Below, piece after piece: positions 50,035 to 58,619 of a DNA stretch of 64,000 bases. Each line of letters opens with the position of its first letter. Position 1 is the first letter of the stretch. The notes under the pieces are model-generated. The model made no database searches. It saw nothing but the letters and a program-made list of their open reading frames with translations, and was not told where the DNA came from. The stretch is from contig NZ_LIPG01000002.1 of assembly GCF_001905505.1 (NCBI RefSeq), positions 930,001-994,000 of the forward strand, in the 5' to 3' direction. Source of the stretch: Streptomyces sp. CB02058. Lineage in GTDB: Bacteria > Actinomycetota > Actinomycetes > Streptomycetales > Streptomycetaceae. Made by a program: the position numbers and the translations under genes.

Positions 50035-50838
50035 ATGTCTCTCGCCGACCTGACCCTCGCCCACTGGCGCGGCCTCGACCCGGCCGCGTCCAGGAGGTAC
50101 GCCGACGAGGCCGCCCGCCGGGCGGGCGGCCGTCTCCTGAGCCTGGACGCCGCGCCCGGCGGCGGCGCTCCGCACCGCGCCGTGATCGAACGGGGCGGCG
50201 AGCGCTACGCCTTGATACCCGGTGGCGAGGTGACCGTCGGCTTCGACGTGGACGCCTGGCAGCCGCTCCCCGAGCAGCTCGTCTCGTACCAGGAGGAGAG
50301 CCTGGCCGGCGGCTTCGGCTTCGAGCCGGACCCGCGCGCCCACCTCGCACGCGTGACGACTCCCCGCCGCACGGTCGTCCTGCCCACCGTGCTGATGGCG
50401 GTGGAGCCCGTGAAGCTTCCCGAAATCCCCTCCCTGGTGCCCGCGTTGCTCGCCGAACGCGGCCTGCGGCTGCCGCACCCGGACGAGTGGGAGCACGCCT
50501 GCGGCGCGGGTGCGGCCACGCTGTTCCGCTGGGGCGACGACTGCCCGGCGGGCGCCTCCCCGTACGGCGAGGGGGCCGGCCCGCACCGGCTGCCCAACGC
50601 CTTCGGGCTGCGCATCGCCTTCGATGTCTACGACAGCGCGGAGATGACCTCGGACCCCGGTTTCGTATACGGCGGGGACGGGGGAGAGGCGGTCTGCGGC
50701 GGTTACGGGACCCTGCTCGAATGGCTGCCGCTGGCCACCGCCAACCGCAACCCCTCCACGGCCGAATTCCTCGGCGGACCGGAGGGGGAGGACATGTTCG
50801 AGGACTTCAACATCCGGCCCGTGCTCGCCCTCGGCTGA
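50035..50838 (+). CDS. Formylglycine-generating-enzyme-like (FGE-sulfatase superfamily) protein
   Basis: This 267-residue protein has FGE/C-type-lectin-like features in its second half: RGLRLPHPDEWEHACGAGAA, TLFRWGDDCPAGASPYG, NAFGLRIAFDVYDSAEMTSD and, at the end, DFNIRPVLAL. The usual pair of copper-binding cysteines of true FGE is not obvious, so it may be a structural relative rather than an active sulfatase-maturing enzyme. The first 100 residues are not recognised. ATG 50035 is chosen because earlier in-frame codons cross the strong terminator. Confidence 0.75.
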   Translation: MSLADLTLAHWRGLDPAASRRYADEAARRAGGRLLSLDAAPGGGAPHRAVIERGGERYALIPGGEVTVGFDVDAWQPLPEQLVSYQEESLAGGFGFEPDPRAHLARVTTPRRTVVLPTVLMAVEPVKLPEIPSLVPALLAERGLRLPHPDEWEHACGAGAATLFRWGDDCPAGASPYGEGAGPHRLPNAFGLRIAFDVYDSAEMTSDPGFVYGGDGGEAVCGGYGTLLEWLPLATANRNPSTAEFLGGPEGEDMFEDFNIRPVLALG

Positions 50839-50847
50839 CCGGAGCGC

Positions 50848-50871
50848 GGCCCGCACCGGCCGGTGCGGGCC
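50848..50871. terminator. 24-bp GC palindrome, terminator
   Basis: GGCCCGCACCGG (50848-50859) is directly followed by its complement 50860-50871. It lies 10 bases after the stop of the FGE-like gene. Confidence 0.6.
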
Positions 50872-50899
50872 CCTGGCCCTCGTGCACACCGCACGGAAG

Positions 50900-50913
50900 T
50901 GTGACGTGTCACA
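50900..50913. promoter_or_regulatory. TGTGAC-N2-GTCACA palindrome upstream of oxygenase operon
   Basis: A 14-bp dyad lies 80 bp before the oxygenase start. It resembles a Crp/Fnr half-site pair but with two bases too few in the centre. A second weaker dyad, AACTC and GAGTT, flanks 50941-50965 nearer the start. Either may be the operator of this operon; no regulator gene is adjacent. Confidence 0.4.
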
Positions 50914-50992
50914 GACAACGCAGCGGTGCTGTGGGAGCTTCAACTCTGTTACTCGTCAGTTGAGTTACCGACGTGCGCGTGGAGAGGGTCGT

Positions 50993-51862
50993 ATGAGCAC
51001 TCTGCAAGCCATCACGCTCGACCAGGTGGTCGACACGGACCACTACCCCCTGACGGAGCCGGAGAGCACGCAGGCCCGCGCCGTGGTGGCGCGGGCCAGG
51101 GAGGAGCTCGCCGGCACCGGCTGCACCGTACTGCCCGACTTCGTCCGGCCCGCCCTCCACGACGTTCTGCGCCAGGAGTGCGCCGCCATCGCCCCGCAGG
51201 CGTACTTCGACGTCGAGACGGTCAACGTCTACAACATCGACGTGGACACGGACCTGCCCGACGGCCACCCCGGCCGGCGCACCTTCGAGCGCGGCAACGC
51301 CTTCGTCGCCCGCGACCGGGTCCCCGCGGACTCCCTCATCAGCAGGCTGTATGCCCATGAGTCGTTCCAGCGCTTCGTCGCCGACTGCTTCGGACTGCCG
51401 CGCCTGTACGAGCTGGCCGACCCGCTCTCCGGGCTCGTGCTCAACGTCGTACGGCCGGGCATGGAGCACCCCTGGCACTTCGACACCAACGAGTACACGG
51501 TCAGCATGCTCACCCAGGACGCGGAGGAGGGCGGCTCCTTCGAGTACTGCCCGAACATCAGGTCCGCCGAGGACGAGCGCTTCGACGACGTCCGGGACGT
51601 CCTGGACGGCCGCGGCGGACACCTGACCCGGCGTCTGCCCCTGAGGCCGGGCGACCTCCAGCTGTTCAAGGGCCGCTACTCGCTGCACCGGGTCAGTCCC
51701 GTCCGGGGCGCCCTGGCACGCCACAGCGCGATCTTCGCCTACAGCGAGCGCCCCGGCGTGATCGGCAGCGTCTCCAGGACCCGGCAGCTCTTCGGCCGTG
51801 TCCTGCCCGCGCACCTGGCCGCGGAGGGCCGGGCCGTGCGGGGCGACCGACTGCTCGACTAG
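50993..51862 (+). CDS. Fe(II)/2-oxoglutarate-dependent oxygenase (BesD/HalD-like fold, hydroxylase type)
   Basis: This 289-residue protein resembles the family that includes the amino-acid halogenase BesD and related free amino-acid hydroxylases. The iron triad is His162 and Asp164 in HPWHFDTNEYTVSML and His232 in KGRYSLHRVSPVRG; the Arg in ARHSAIFAYSERPG should hold 2-oxoglutarate. Because the second ligand is Asp (HxD), not Gly as in halogenases, it should hydroxylate and not chlorinate. EEGGSFEYCPNIRSAEDERF is a family hallmark. The start is ATG 50993. First gene of an operon with a methyltransferase (50 bp on) and a carnitine-type acyltransferase. Confidence 0.85.
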   Translation: MSTLQAITLDQVVDTDHYPLTEPESTQARAVVARAREELAGTGCTVLPDFVRPALHDVLRQECAAIAPQAYFDVETVNVYNIDVDTDLPDGHPGRRTFERGNAFVARDRVPADSLISRLYAHESFQRFVADCFGLPRLYELADPLSGLVLNVVRPGMEHPWHFDTNEYTVSMLTQDAEEGGSFEYCPNIRSAEDERFDDVRDVLDGRGGHLTRRLPLRPGDLQLFKGRYSLHRVSPVRGALARHSAIFAYSERPGVIGSVSRTRQLFGRVLPAHLAAEGRAVRGDRLLD

Positions 51863-51912
51863 CGCATGCTCCAGGCCGTCCACTGCCAGGCGATCCACCG
51901 AGGAGAAGCCCC

Positions 51913-52719
51913 TTGCGTTTCGACGCGTCCGGAAAAGTCTCGCTGGACCACATCTACACCGCGCCCGACCCCCGCACCTACTTCCAGGTGCTCCGCCCGC
52001 TCGGCTACCGCGTGCCCCAACTGGCCAAGCCCTGGTTCGACAAGCTCATCAAGGAGTACCGGGAGACGGAACGGGTGGCCGTCCCCCGGGTGCTGGACAT
52101 CGGCTGCTCGTACGGGATCAACGCGGCGCTGCTCAAGTACGACATCACGATGGACGAGCTGTACGCGCGCTACGACGGCACCGGCCCCGCGACCCGCGCC
52201 GGACTCCTGGCCCGCGACCAGGACCTCTCGCGCTCCCGCAGCCCCGCGCACGGCCTGCGCTTCACCGGCCTTGACGCCTCCACCAGCGCCCTGGCCTACG
52301 CGCGCGAGGCCGGATTCCTCGACGACACCGTCCACGCCGACCTGGAGACGGACGACCCCACCCCCGAGCAGCGCGCCACGCTTGCGGACACGGACCTGGT
52401 GATCTCGACGGGCTGCATCGGCTACGTCACCGAGCGCACCCTCACCCGCGTCGTGCGGGCCCAGGACGGCCGACTGCCCTGGATGGCGCACTTCGTGCTG
52501 CGGATGTTCCCCTTCGGCCCCGTCGAGGACGCCCTGGCCGGGCTGGGGTACCGGACGGTCCGGGTCGACGAGGTCTTCAAACAGCGGCGGTTCGCCGACC
52601 CGAGGGAACAACGGCTCGTCCTGGACAGCATGGCCGAGGCGGACGTGGACGCGAGCGGCCTGGAGGAGGACGGCTGGCTCTACGCTCAGCTCTATCTCTC
52701 CAGGCCCCCGCAGCGGTAA
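51913..52719 (+). CDS. Class I SAM-dependent methyltransferase
   Basis: This 268-residue protein starts at TTG 51913 behind AGGAGAA at 51901. The SAM motif I is VLDIGCSYGINAALLKYD near residue 59; GLRFTGLDASTSALAYAREA provides the acidic residue that binds the ribose; DLVISTGCIGYVTERTLTRV corresponds to motif IV. There is a long insertion between motif I and motif II (about 45 residues), which may shape the substrate pocket. Its place between a hydroxylase and a carnitine acyltransferase suggests N-methylation of an amine or amino acid, which is an inference from context only. Confidence 0.85.
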   Translation: MRFDASGKVSLDHIYTAPDPRTYFQVLRPLGYRVPQLAKPWFDKLIKEYRETERVAVPRVLDIGCSYGINAALLKYDITMDELYARYDGTGPATRAGLLARDQDLSRSRSPAHGLRFTGLDASTSALAYAREAGFLDDTVHADLETDDPTPEQRATLADTDLVISTGCIGYVTERTLTRVVRAQDGRLPWMAHFVLRMFPFGPVEDALAGLGYRTVRVDEVFKQRRFADPREQRLVLDSMAEADVDASGLEEDGWLYAQLYLSRPPQR

Positions 52720-52759
52720 CAGCCCCCCCAACCCCACCGATCGAGAAGAGAGAGCCGCG

Positions 52760-54571
52760 TTGAACGTAGTTCAGGAAGCAGCAGCCGGAGCCACCTTCGC
52801 CCGCGAGGGAAGCCTGCCGCGCGTGCCGCTGCCGACACTCGAGGCGAGCTGCGAGAGGTTCCTCGCCTGGTGCGCCCCCCTGCTGACCGCCGGGGAACTG
52901 GCGGAGACCGAGGCCGAGGTCGCCGCGTTCCTCCGGCCGGACGGCCCCGGCCGGGCCCTGCACGCGGCGCTGGAGGAGTACGACGCGACCGAGGGCGTGC
53001 ACAGCTGGCTCGACACCTTCTGGCCGTACCGCTACCTCGGCAGGCGGGACCGGATCGCGCTCAACGCCAACTTCTTCTTCCTGTTCCAGGACACCGGCCA
53101 GGGGCAGCTCGACCGTGCGGCGGGGCTCGTGGCGGGGGCGCTCCACTACAAGCGGCGGCTCGACGAGGGGCTCATCGCGCCGGTGGAGCAGCGCGGCGTG
53201 GCGCAGTCCATGGTGCAGAACGCCTACCTCTTCTCCACGACCCGCATCCCCGGCGTACCCCTGGACAACGTGCGCGCCCCGTACAGCGAGCGTGAGCCCG
53301 GGCCGTCCACCGCACGGCACATCGTGGTGTTCTTCCGGGGGACCATGTTCCGGCTCGACGTGCTCGGCCCCGACGGCGTCCCGCACAGCCTCGACGAGAT
53401 CGAGGCCGGGCTGCGCGCGGTGACCAAGGCCGACGTCCCCACGCCGGAGGAGGACCGGGCCGGCCACCTCACCACGATGGCCCGCGCGGAGTGGGCGGAC
53501 GCCCGGCAGTCCCTGCTCGCCGCGCACCCCGGCAACGCCCGGACCCTGGACGACATCGAGACCGCCCTCTTCTGCGTCTGCCTGGAGGACTTCGCACCCG
53601 AGGACACCCAGGCCGCCTGCGACGAGCTGCTCTACGGCGACCGCGGCAACCGCTGGTTCGACAAGGCCGTCTCCTTCGTCGTCTTCGCCGACGGCCGGGC
53701 CGGCATCAACGTCGAGCACTGCGAGCTGGACGGGACGACCATCCTCAGCTTCACCGACGCGCTGCTCGGCGCCTCGCCCGACGAGCACTCCCGGGGCTCC
53801 GGTGCACGCGCTCAGGGCGTACCCGTCCCGCACCCGCTCTCCTTCGCACTGGACGAGCCCCTGCGCGCCCAGGTGCGCGCCGCCGCCGAGGCGTTCGAGG
53901 CGTACGGGAACGACACCGCCACCAGTACCGTGTCGTTCGACGACTTCGGCAGCACCGCCGCCAAGGCCCTCGGGGCCTCCCCGGACGCCTTCGTCCAGGC
54001 CGCCTACCAACTGGCCCACCAGCGCGCCAAGGGCCGGCTCGGGGCCACGTACGAGTCGATCGCCACCCGCCAGTACCGCCACGGCCGCACCGAGGCGATG
54101 CGTGTCGTCACCCCCGAGATGCCCGCCTTCGTCGCGGCGATGGACGACCCCTCGGCCGTCCGCGACGCCCGCCGCGCGGCGTTCCGGGCCGCCGCCGGTG
54201 CCCATGTGGCCCGTGCCAAGGAGTGCCAGGCCGGCGAGGCCCCCGAACAGCACCTCTGGGAACTGGAGTTGATCCAGCGCCGCCGCGGCGACGAGCTCGG
54301 CGTGACCGAGCAGCCCGCCCTGTACCGCTCCCCGGGCTGGCTGACCATGCGCGACGACTACCTCAGCACCAGCTCGGCGCCCTCGGAGAACATCCAGTAC
54401 TTCGGCTTCGGCTCCACCAGCAGCCGCTGCATCGGCGTCGCGTACGTCCTGCTGCCGGACCGCTTCAACCTCTACCTGAGCACCCCGCGCGCGGTGGCCG
54501 GCCAGATGCACGCCTTCGCCGACCGGCTCCGCGAGGCGGTCGCGGAGCTGCGGGAGCTGCTGACGGACTGA
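52760..54571 (+). CDS. Choline/carnitine O-acyltransferase family protein
   Basis: This 603-residue protein belongs to the carnitine acyltransferase superfamily, best known from eukaryotes. The catalytic His320 is in GRAGINVEHCELDGTTIL, followed four residues later by Asp324 as in EHSxxDG. Other family blocks are YLFSTTRIPGVPLDN, ATYESIATRQYRHGRTEAMR (CoA/carboxylate site) and PSENIQYFGFGSTSSRCIGV. Length is normal for the family. The start is TTG 52760, 40 bp after the methyltransferase. It should transfer an acyl group from CoA to a hydroxylated quaternary amine. It is unusual in bacteria, and its operon partners could make such an acceptor. Confidence 0.9.
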   Translation: MNVVQEAAAGATFAREGSLPRVPLPTLEASCERFLAWCAPLLTAGELAETEAEVAAFLRPDGPGRALHAALEEYDATEGVHSWLDTFWPYRYLGRRDRIALNANFFFLFQDTGQGQLDRAAGLVAGALHYKRRLDEGLIAPVEQRGVAQSMVQNAYLFSTTRIPGVPLDNVRAPYSEREPGPSTARHIVVFFRGTMFRLDVLGPDGVPHSLDEIEAGLRAVTKADVPTPEEDRAGHLTTMARAEWADARQSLLAAHPGNARTLDDIETALFCVCLEDFAPEDTQAACDELLYGDRGNRWFDKAVSFVVFADGRAGINVEHCELDGTTILSFTDALLGASPDEHSRGSGARAQGVPVPHPLSFALDEPLRAQVRAAAEAFEAYGNDTATSTVSFDDFGSTAAKALGASPDAFVQAAYQLAHQRAKGRLGATYESIATRQYRHGRTEAMRVVTPEMPAFVAAMDDPSAVRDARRAAFRAAAGAHVARAKECQAGEAPEQHLWELELIQRRRGDELGVTEQPALYRSPGWLTMRDDYLSTSSAPSENIQYFGFGSTSSRCIGVAYVLLPDRFNLYLSTPRAVAGQMHAFADRLREAVAELRELLTD

Positions 54572-54655
54572 CCCGAGCCGCCGGCGTGGTGGCACGCGCA
54601 CGTATCTTTGCCCCGTCGGCTCGCCGAGCCGGCGACCGACGGGGGAGACACACAC

Positions 54656-55264
54656 ATGCACACCACGGCCACCTCGTTCACCCTGCACCCCTGGACCGAA
54701 CGTCCCCCGCGCGAGCGGCCGTTCTCCGGCTGGCGGGGGACGTCGCCGGAGTTCGGCGACATACAGGTGAGGTACCCGGTCCCGCCTCACCTTCCGCAGG
54801 CCGGCCGGGCGGAGGCGCGCGGCGGGTTCCTGCCGGTGGCCACCTTCGAGTCGCGCGGCGTGCACATGGACGAGCTCGCCCGGCCGACCCTGAACGGAGC
54901 CTCGCTCCGGGTGGGCGACGCCGTGGTGCATCTGAGCAGGAACCGGTGGGCGCCGACCCGCCGCGGGCGTTCCCTGCACATGAGGTACCTGGGCGACCGG
55001 TACCGGCTCACCGCGATCAACCGCCGCGACTACGTCCTCACCAGGTCGGCGGACAGCGAGAGTCCGGGCGCCGTCGTCACGGTGACGCAGTCCGGCTTCG
55101 GGAAGCGCAAGCAGCTGACGGTGCGGCCCGCGGGCCGCACCGTCCCGGCCGACATCGCGCTCGCGGCCCTCTTCTCCGGCGTCGACAGAGCCGTCCTCAC
55201 CCGCCGCGGCGCCGTGCGGGCCGGCATCTCCCGGATGTTCTCGGCGTGGGCCGGCTCCCAGTAG
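54656..55264 (+). CDS. Protein of unknown function
   Basis: This 202-residue protein starts at ATG 54656 after GGGGGAG. It is mostly beta-like (VRYPVPPHLPQAGRAEARGG, GASLRVGDAVVHLSRNRWAP, LTAINRRDYVLTRSADSESP) with a Val/Thr-rich central part and a short helical C terminus. No known family, signal peptide or membrane helix was recognised. It follows the acyltransferase by 85 bp in the same direction and may or may not belong to the operon. Confidence 0.65.
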   Translation: MHTTATSFTLHPWTERPPRERPFSGWRGTSPEFGDIQVRYPVPPHLPQAGRAEARGGFLPVATFESRGVHMDELARPTLNGASLRVGDAVVHLSRNRWAPTRRGRSLHMRYLGDRYRLTAINRRDYVLTRSADSESPGAVVTVTQSGFGKRKQLTVRPAGRTVPADIALAALFSGVDRAVLTRRGAVRAGISRMFSAWAGSQ

Positions 55265-55300
55265 GCGCCGTGCCGGACCTCCTCGACGAGGCGCGGGATC

Positions 55301-56008
55301 TCAGACGGTGATCTGCGGGTGTGCCGGGCTGAGTCGGTGGACGGTGCTCAGGGCGCAGTGCTCGCCGAGCAACTCCCGCAGTTCTCCGGCGGCGGCCTCG
55401 ACGAGGTGGCCGTCGCGGGCGCCGTGGAGGGTTTCGAGGATGAAGGCGACGTGGGTGGAGTCCTCGGTGACACGGGTGCGGTGAGCGTCGCGGTGGTTCC
55501 AGTGCCGGGTGAGGACATCGGTGGTGTCGGCGTAGACGATCTCGCCGGGCTTGGGGTTCTCGACCTCGCCGGGCTCGCCGAGCGGAGTGAAGGACTCGGT
55601 GCCGTCGGCGTGACGGATCTCCACATCGCCGGTGACACGGTCGAGGTCGAAGGCGCCGGCGGGCAGGCCGTGGCGGACGGAGACGGTGTTGTAGGAGTCG
55701 ACGGCCGGGTTGATCCGTGGCAGGGAGCCCTTCTTGGCCAGGCGGCGGCCCAGGGCGTCGACGCTGGGGCGGATGCGGCGGGGGTTGGTGCCGAAGGAGC
55801 GGTAGGCGGTGTGCCATGCCTCGACGCGCGGGTCGCTCTCGTCGGCGGGCTGCCAGGTGCCGTCGGCGAGCTGCCGCTCCAGGTGCTCCTGGGCGGCGGC
55901 GGTGGCGGGCCAGTCCTCGTGGCCGCGCAGGCCGGTGGCGGTGACGACGGCGATGAGGGTGCCGGGGAAGTCCTCGGCGACGGCGGGGCTGAGGCGGAAG
56001 GTGTTCAT
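55301..56008 (-). CDS. B3/B4 domain protein (tRNA-synthetase editing-like)
   Basis: This 235-residue protein matches the stand-alone B3/B4 domain related to the editing region of phenylalanyl-tRNA synthetase beta: SDPRVEAWHTAYRSFGTNPR then RIRPSVDALGRRLAKKGSLP, RINPAVDSYNTVSVRHGLPA, and PGEIVYADTTDVLTRHWNHR. Such proteins may hydrolyse mischarged tRNA or bind a small ligand. It is transcribed with the broken EamA gene upstream (48 bp). ATG 56008. Confidence 0.88.
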   Translation of the reverse strand: MNTFRLSPAVAEDFPGTLIAVVTATGLRGHEDWPATAAAQEHLERQLADGTWQPADESDPRVEAWHTAYRSFGTNPRRIRPSVDALGRRLAKKGSLPRINPAVDSYNTVSVRHGLPAGAFDLDRVTGDVEIRHADGTESFTPLGEPGEVENPKPGEIVYADTTDVLTRHWNHRDAHRTRVTEDSTHVAFILETLHGARDGHLVEAAAGELRELLGEHCALSTVHRLSPAHPQITV

Positions 56009-56056
56009 GGGGAAGGGGTCCGATCCGGGAGAGCGGGCTGAGGTGGGGCGGCGGAG

Positions 56057-56304
56057 TCAGGTGAGGGCGAGGAGGCCGACGGCGGCTGCGGTGCCCAGAC
56101 CGATCAGCCGGCCGCGATGGACGCGCTCGGCCAGGACACCGCGGGCGAGCAGGACGGTGCCGGCCGGATGCAGGGCGGTGATCACGGCGACGACCGCCAG
56201 GTCACCGCTGCGGGCCGCGACGAGGAAGAGCCGCCGAGACCGCCGAGGAAGTCGGCGCATCCGTAGGCCAGGGAGCTGCCCAGGGCCAGCAGCAGAGCGA
56301 TCAC
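56057..56304 (-). pseudogene. EamA/DMT transporter with large internal deletion
   Basis: The frame begins with a normal EamA N terminus (VIALLLALGSSLAYGCADFL from GTG 56304) and, after about 22 codons, continues in another frame as the C-terminal two helices (LFLVAARSGDLAVVAVITAL, H-P; GLGTAAAVGLLALT). About 200 residues of a usual 290 are missing, and the junction at about 56235 shifts frame. The transporter is therefore inactive. It is divergent from the XRE-cupin regulator, which would have controlled it. Confidence 0.75.
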
Positions 56305-56423
56305 GGGTGGTACATCCCTTACCATCAATGGAACGACCACACCGTACAACGTACCGACCGCCATGTTCAACCGACCGACTGCTCGGTGCATTGAACCGAC
56401 CCACGGCTCGAAAGGTGACAGAG

Positions 56424-56999
56424 ATGGCCGACGCCCAGGAGGCGCTGCGGACGCTCGCGCACAACGTCCGCGCGGCCCGTACCCGCGCCGGCCTGTCCCT
56501 GGACGAGCTCGGCCGCCGGGCCAAGGTCAGCAAGGGCGCCCTGGTCGCCCTGGAGAAGGCCCAGGGCAACCCGAACTTCGCCACCCTGGTGCGCCTCGCC
56601 GACACCCTCGGCGTCTCTGTGTCGGCGCTGATGGAGGGCAGCCCCGAGCAGCCCGTCCGGGTGGTGAGCGCCGACACCGTCATGCCTCTGTGGAGAGGCG
56701 AACGCGGCAGCGAGGCCCGGCTGATGCTGACCACCGGCGGCCCGGCGGCCACCGAGCTCTGGCGCTGGACGCTGGAACCCGGCGAGGAGTACCACAGCCA
56801 CCCCCATCAGGCCGGAGTCGTGGAGACCGTCAGCGTCACCGCCGGAGAGATGGTGCTCGTCGTGGACGGCGCCGAACACCCCGTCGTGGCCGGGCAGACC
56901 GCCACCTTCGACGCCGACCACACGCACACCTACCGCGGATCGGGCACCGGACCCTGCCACCTGATCATGACCGTCCACCTGCCCCCGGGCCCCGCGTGA
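56424..56999 (+). CDS. XRE-family regulator with C-terminal cupin domain
   Basis: This is a 191-residue protein. The HTH is at about residues 10-65 (LAHNVRAARTRAGLSLDELG, RRAKVSKGALVALEKAQGNP) and the cupin domain (about 80-188) has GEEYHSHPHQAGVVETVSVT and the second motif HPVVAGQTATFDADHTHTYR. Members sense small ligands and control divergent transport or catabolic genes. The adjacent targets here are the remnant EamA transporter and the B3/B4 gene. ATG 56424; the preceding AT-rich stretch (TACCATCAATGG) could hold the promoter. Confidence 0.9.
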   Translation: MADAQEALRTLAHNVRAARTRAGLSLDELGRRAKVSKGALVALEKAQGNPNFATLVRLADTLGVSVSALMEGSPEQPVRVVSADTVMPLWRGERGSEARLMLTTGGPAATELWRWTLEPGEEYHSHPHQAGVVETVSVTAGEMVLVVDGAEHPVVAGQTATFDADHTHTYRGSGTGPCHLIMTVHLPPGPA

Positions 57000-57049
57000 C
57001 GCCTCGGCAATCCCGGGCCGCCGGGGGAGCCGGACCCCGCGCACGCCGA

Positions 57050-57083
57050 AGGGCCGCCGCCCCGGTCACGGGACGGCGGCCCT
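57050..57083. terminator. glnA terminator
   Basis: AGGGCCGCCG (57050-57059) pairs perfectly with 57074-57083 around a 14-base loop, 29 bp beyond the glnA stop on the minus strand. Confidence 0.75.
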
Positions 57084-57111
57084 CGGTCGTGTGCCTGAGA
57101 ACTACCGCGGT

Positions 57112-58521
57112 CTAGAGGTCGAAGTAGAGCTCGAACTCGTGCGGGTGCGGGCGAAGCTGGATCGGGGCGATCTCGTTCGTGCGCTTGTAGTCGATCCACG
57201 TCTCGATCAGGTCGGGCGTGAAGACGCCGCCCGCCTGGAGGTACTCGTGGTCCTGCTCCAGGGCGTCGAGGACGGCCGGCAGCGAGGTCGGGACCTGCTG
57301 GACGCTGGCGTGCTCCTCGGGAGCCAGCTCGTAGAGGTCCTTGTCGATCGGCTCCGGCGGCTCGATCTTGTTCTTGACGCCGTCCAGACCGGCCATCAGC
57401 AGGGCCGAGAACGCCAGGTACGGGTTGGAGGACGGGTCGGGGGCGCGGAACTCGACGCGCTTCGCCTTCGGGTTGGAGCCCGTGATCGGGATGCGCATCG
57501 CGGCGGAGCGGTTGCGCTGCGAGTACACCATGTTGACCGGGGCCTCGAAGCCGGGGACCAGGCGGTGGTAGGAGTTCACCGTCGGGTTGGTGAACGCCAG
57601 CAGCGACGGGGCGTGCTTCAGGATGCCGCCGATGTAGTAGCGCGCCATGTCCGAGAGGCCCGCGTAGCCCTGCTCGTCGTAGAACAGCGGGGAGCCGCCG
57701 GACCACAGGGACTGGTGCACGTGCATGCCCGAGCCGTTGTCGCCGAAGATCGGCTTCGGCATGAAGGTCGCGGTCTTGCCGTTGCGCCAGGCGACGTTCT
57801 TCACGATGTACTTGAAGAGCATCAGGTCGTCGGCCGCGGCGAGCAGCGTGTTGAACTTGTAGTTGATCTCGGCCTGGCCGGCGGTGCCGACCTCGTGGTG
57901 CTGGCGCTCGACCTGGAGGCCGTTCTTGTCCAGCTCCATGGAGATCTCGGCGCGCAGGTCGGCGAAGTGGTCGACCGGCGGGGTCGGGAAGTAGCCGCCC
58001 TTGTAGCGGACCTTGTAACCCCGGTTGTTCTCGACCGCACCGGTGTTCCAGGCGCCGGCCTCGGAGTCGATGTGGTAGAAGCTCTCGTTCGCCGACGTCT
58101 GGAAGCGGACGTTGTCGAAGACGTAGAACTCGGCCTCGGGGCCGAAGTACGCGGTGTCGGCGACACCGGTCGAGGCGAGGTACGCCTCGGCCTTCTTGGC
58201 CACGTTCCGCGGGTCACGGCTGTACTGCTCGCCGGTGATCGGGTCGTGGATGAAGAAGTTGACGTTCACCGTCTTGTCGCGGCGGAACGGGTCGACACGG
58301 GCCGTCGACAGGTCGGCGCGGAGCGCCATGTCGGACTCGTGGATGGCCTGGAAGCCGCGGATCGACGAGCCGTCGAAAGCCAGTTCCTCGGCCGGGTCGA
58401 AGGTCGCTGCCGGGATCGTGAAGTGCTGCATCACGCCAGGCAGGTCGCAGAACCGGACGTCGATGAACTTGACGTCGTTGTCGGCGATGTACTTCTGGAC
58501 TTCGTCGGCGTTCTGGAACAT
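57112..58521 (-). CDS. glnA: Glutamine synthetase type I
   Basis: This 469-residue enzyme is the dodecameric GSI-beta form. Start ATG 58521 follows AGGAGGAG. Signatures: [10 protein letters not shown] near residue 50, [11 protein letters not shown] (metal Glu), [29 protein letters not shown] (ATP-binding GS signature), NRSAAMRIP, and [20 protein letters not shown]. The adenylylation-site tyrosine is in [13 protein letters not shown], so GlnE (5338-8334) can switch it off. It pairs functionally with GlnII. A GlnR-type four-block site lies 99-136 bp upstream. Confidence 0.98.
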   Translation of the reverse strand: MFQNADEVQKYIADNDVKFIDVRFCDLPGVMQHFTIPAATFDPAEELAFDGSSIRGFQAIHESDMALRADLSTARVDPFRRDKTVNVNFFIHDPITGEQYSRDPRNVAKKAEAYLASTGVADTAYFGPEAEFYVFDNVRFQTSANESFYHIDSEAGAWNTGAVENNRGYKVRYKGGYFPTPPVDHFADLRAEISMELDKNGLQVERQHHEVGTAGQAEINYKFNTLLAAADDLMLFKYIVKNVAWRNGKTATFMPKPIFGDNGSGMHVHQSLWSGGSPLFYDEQGYAGLSDMARYYIGGILKHAPSLLAFTNPTVNSYHRLVPGFEAPVNMVYSQRNRSAAMRIPITGSNPKAKRVEFRAPDPSSNPYLAFSALLMAGLDGVKNKIEPPEPIDKDLYELAPEEHASVQQVPTSLPAVLDALEQDHEYLQAGGVFTPDLIETWIDYKRTNEIAPIQLRPHPHEFELYFDL

Positions 58522-58619
58522 CCAACTCCTCCTACTCCCGACCCGGGAAAGGGCGGGGTTGTAGCTCTCTGTGCGGCCAGTGCGGTGGCACACGCTGGAC
58601 CCGACCATAGGCAGACGGG

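Noticed and set aside
50907..50933. ECF41-type promoter (TGTCACA-N16-TGTG) before the oxygenase operon
   Set aside because: The -35 matches, but the -10 position reads TGTG and not CGTC, and TGTCACA is already part of the palindrome. A chance match is more likely.
50993..51862. Amino-acid radical halogenase like BesD
   Set aside because: The metal-binding motif is HFD; halogenases of this family need Gly or Ala in place of the Asp so that chloride can bind iron.
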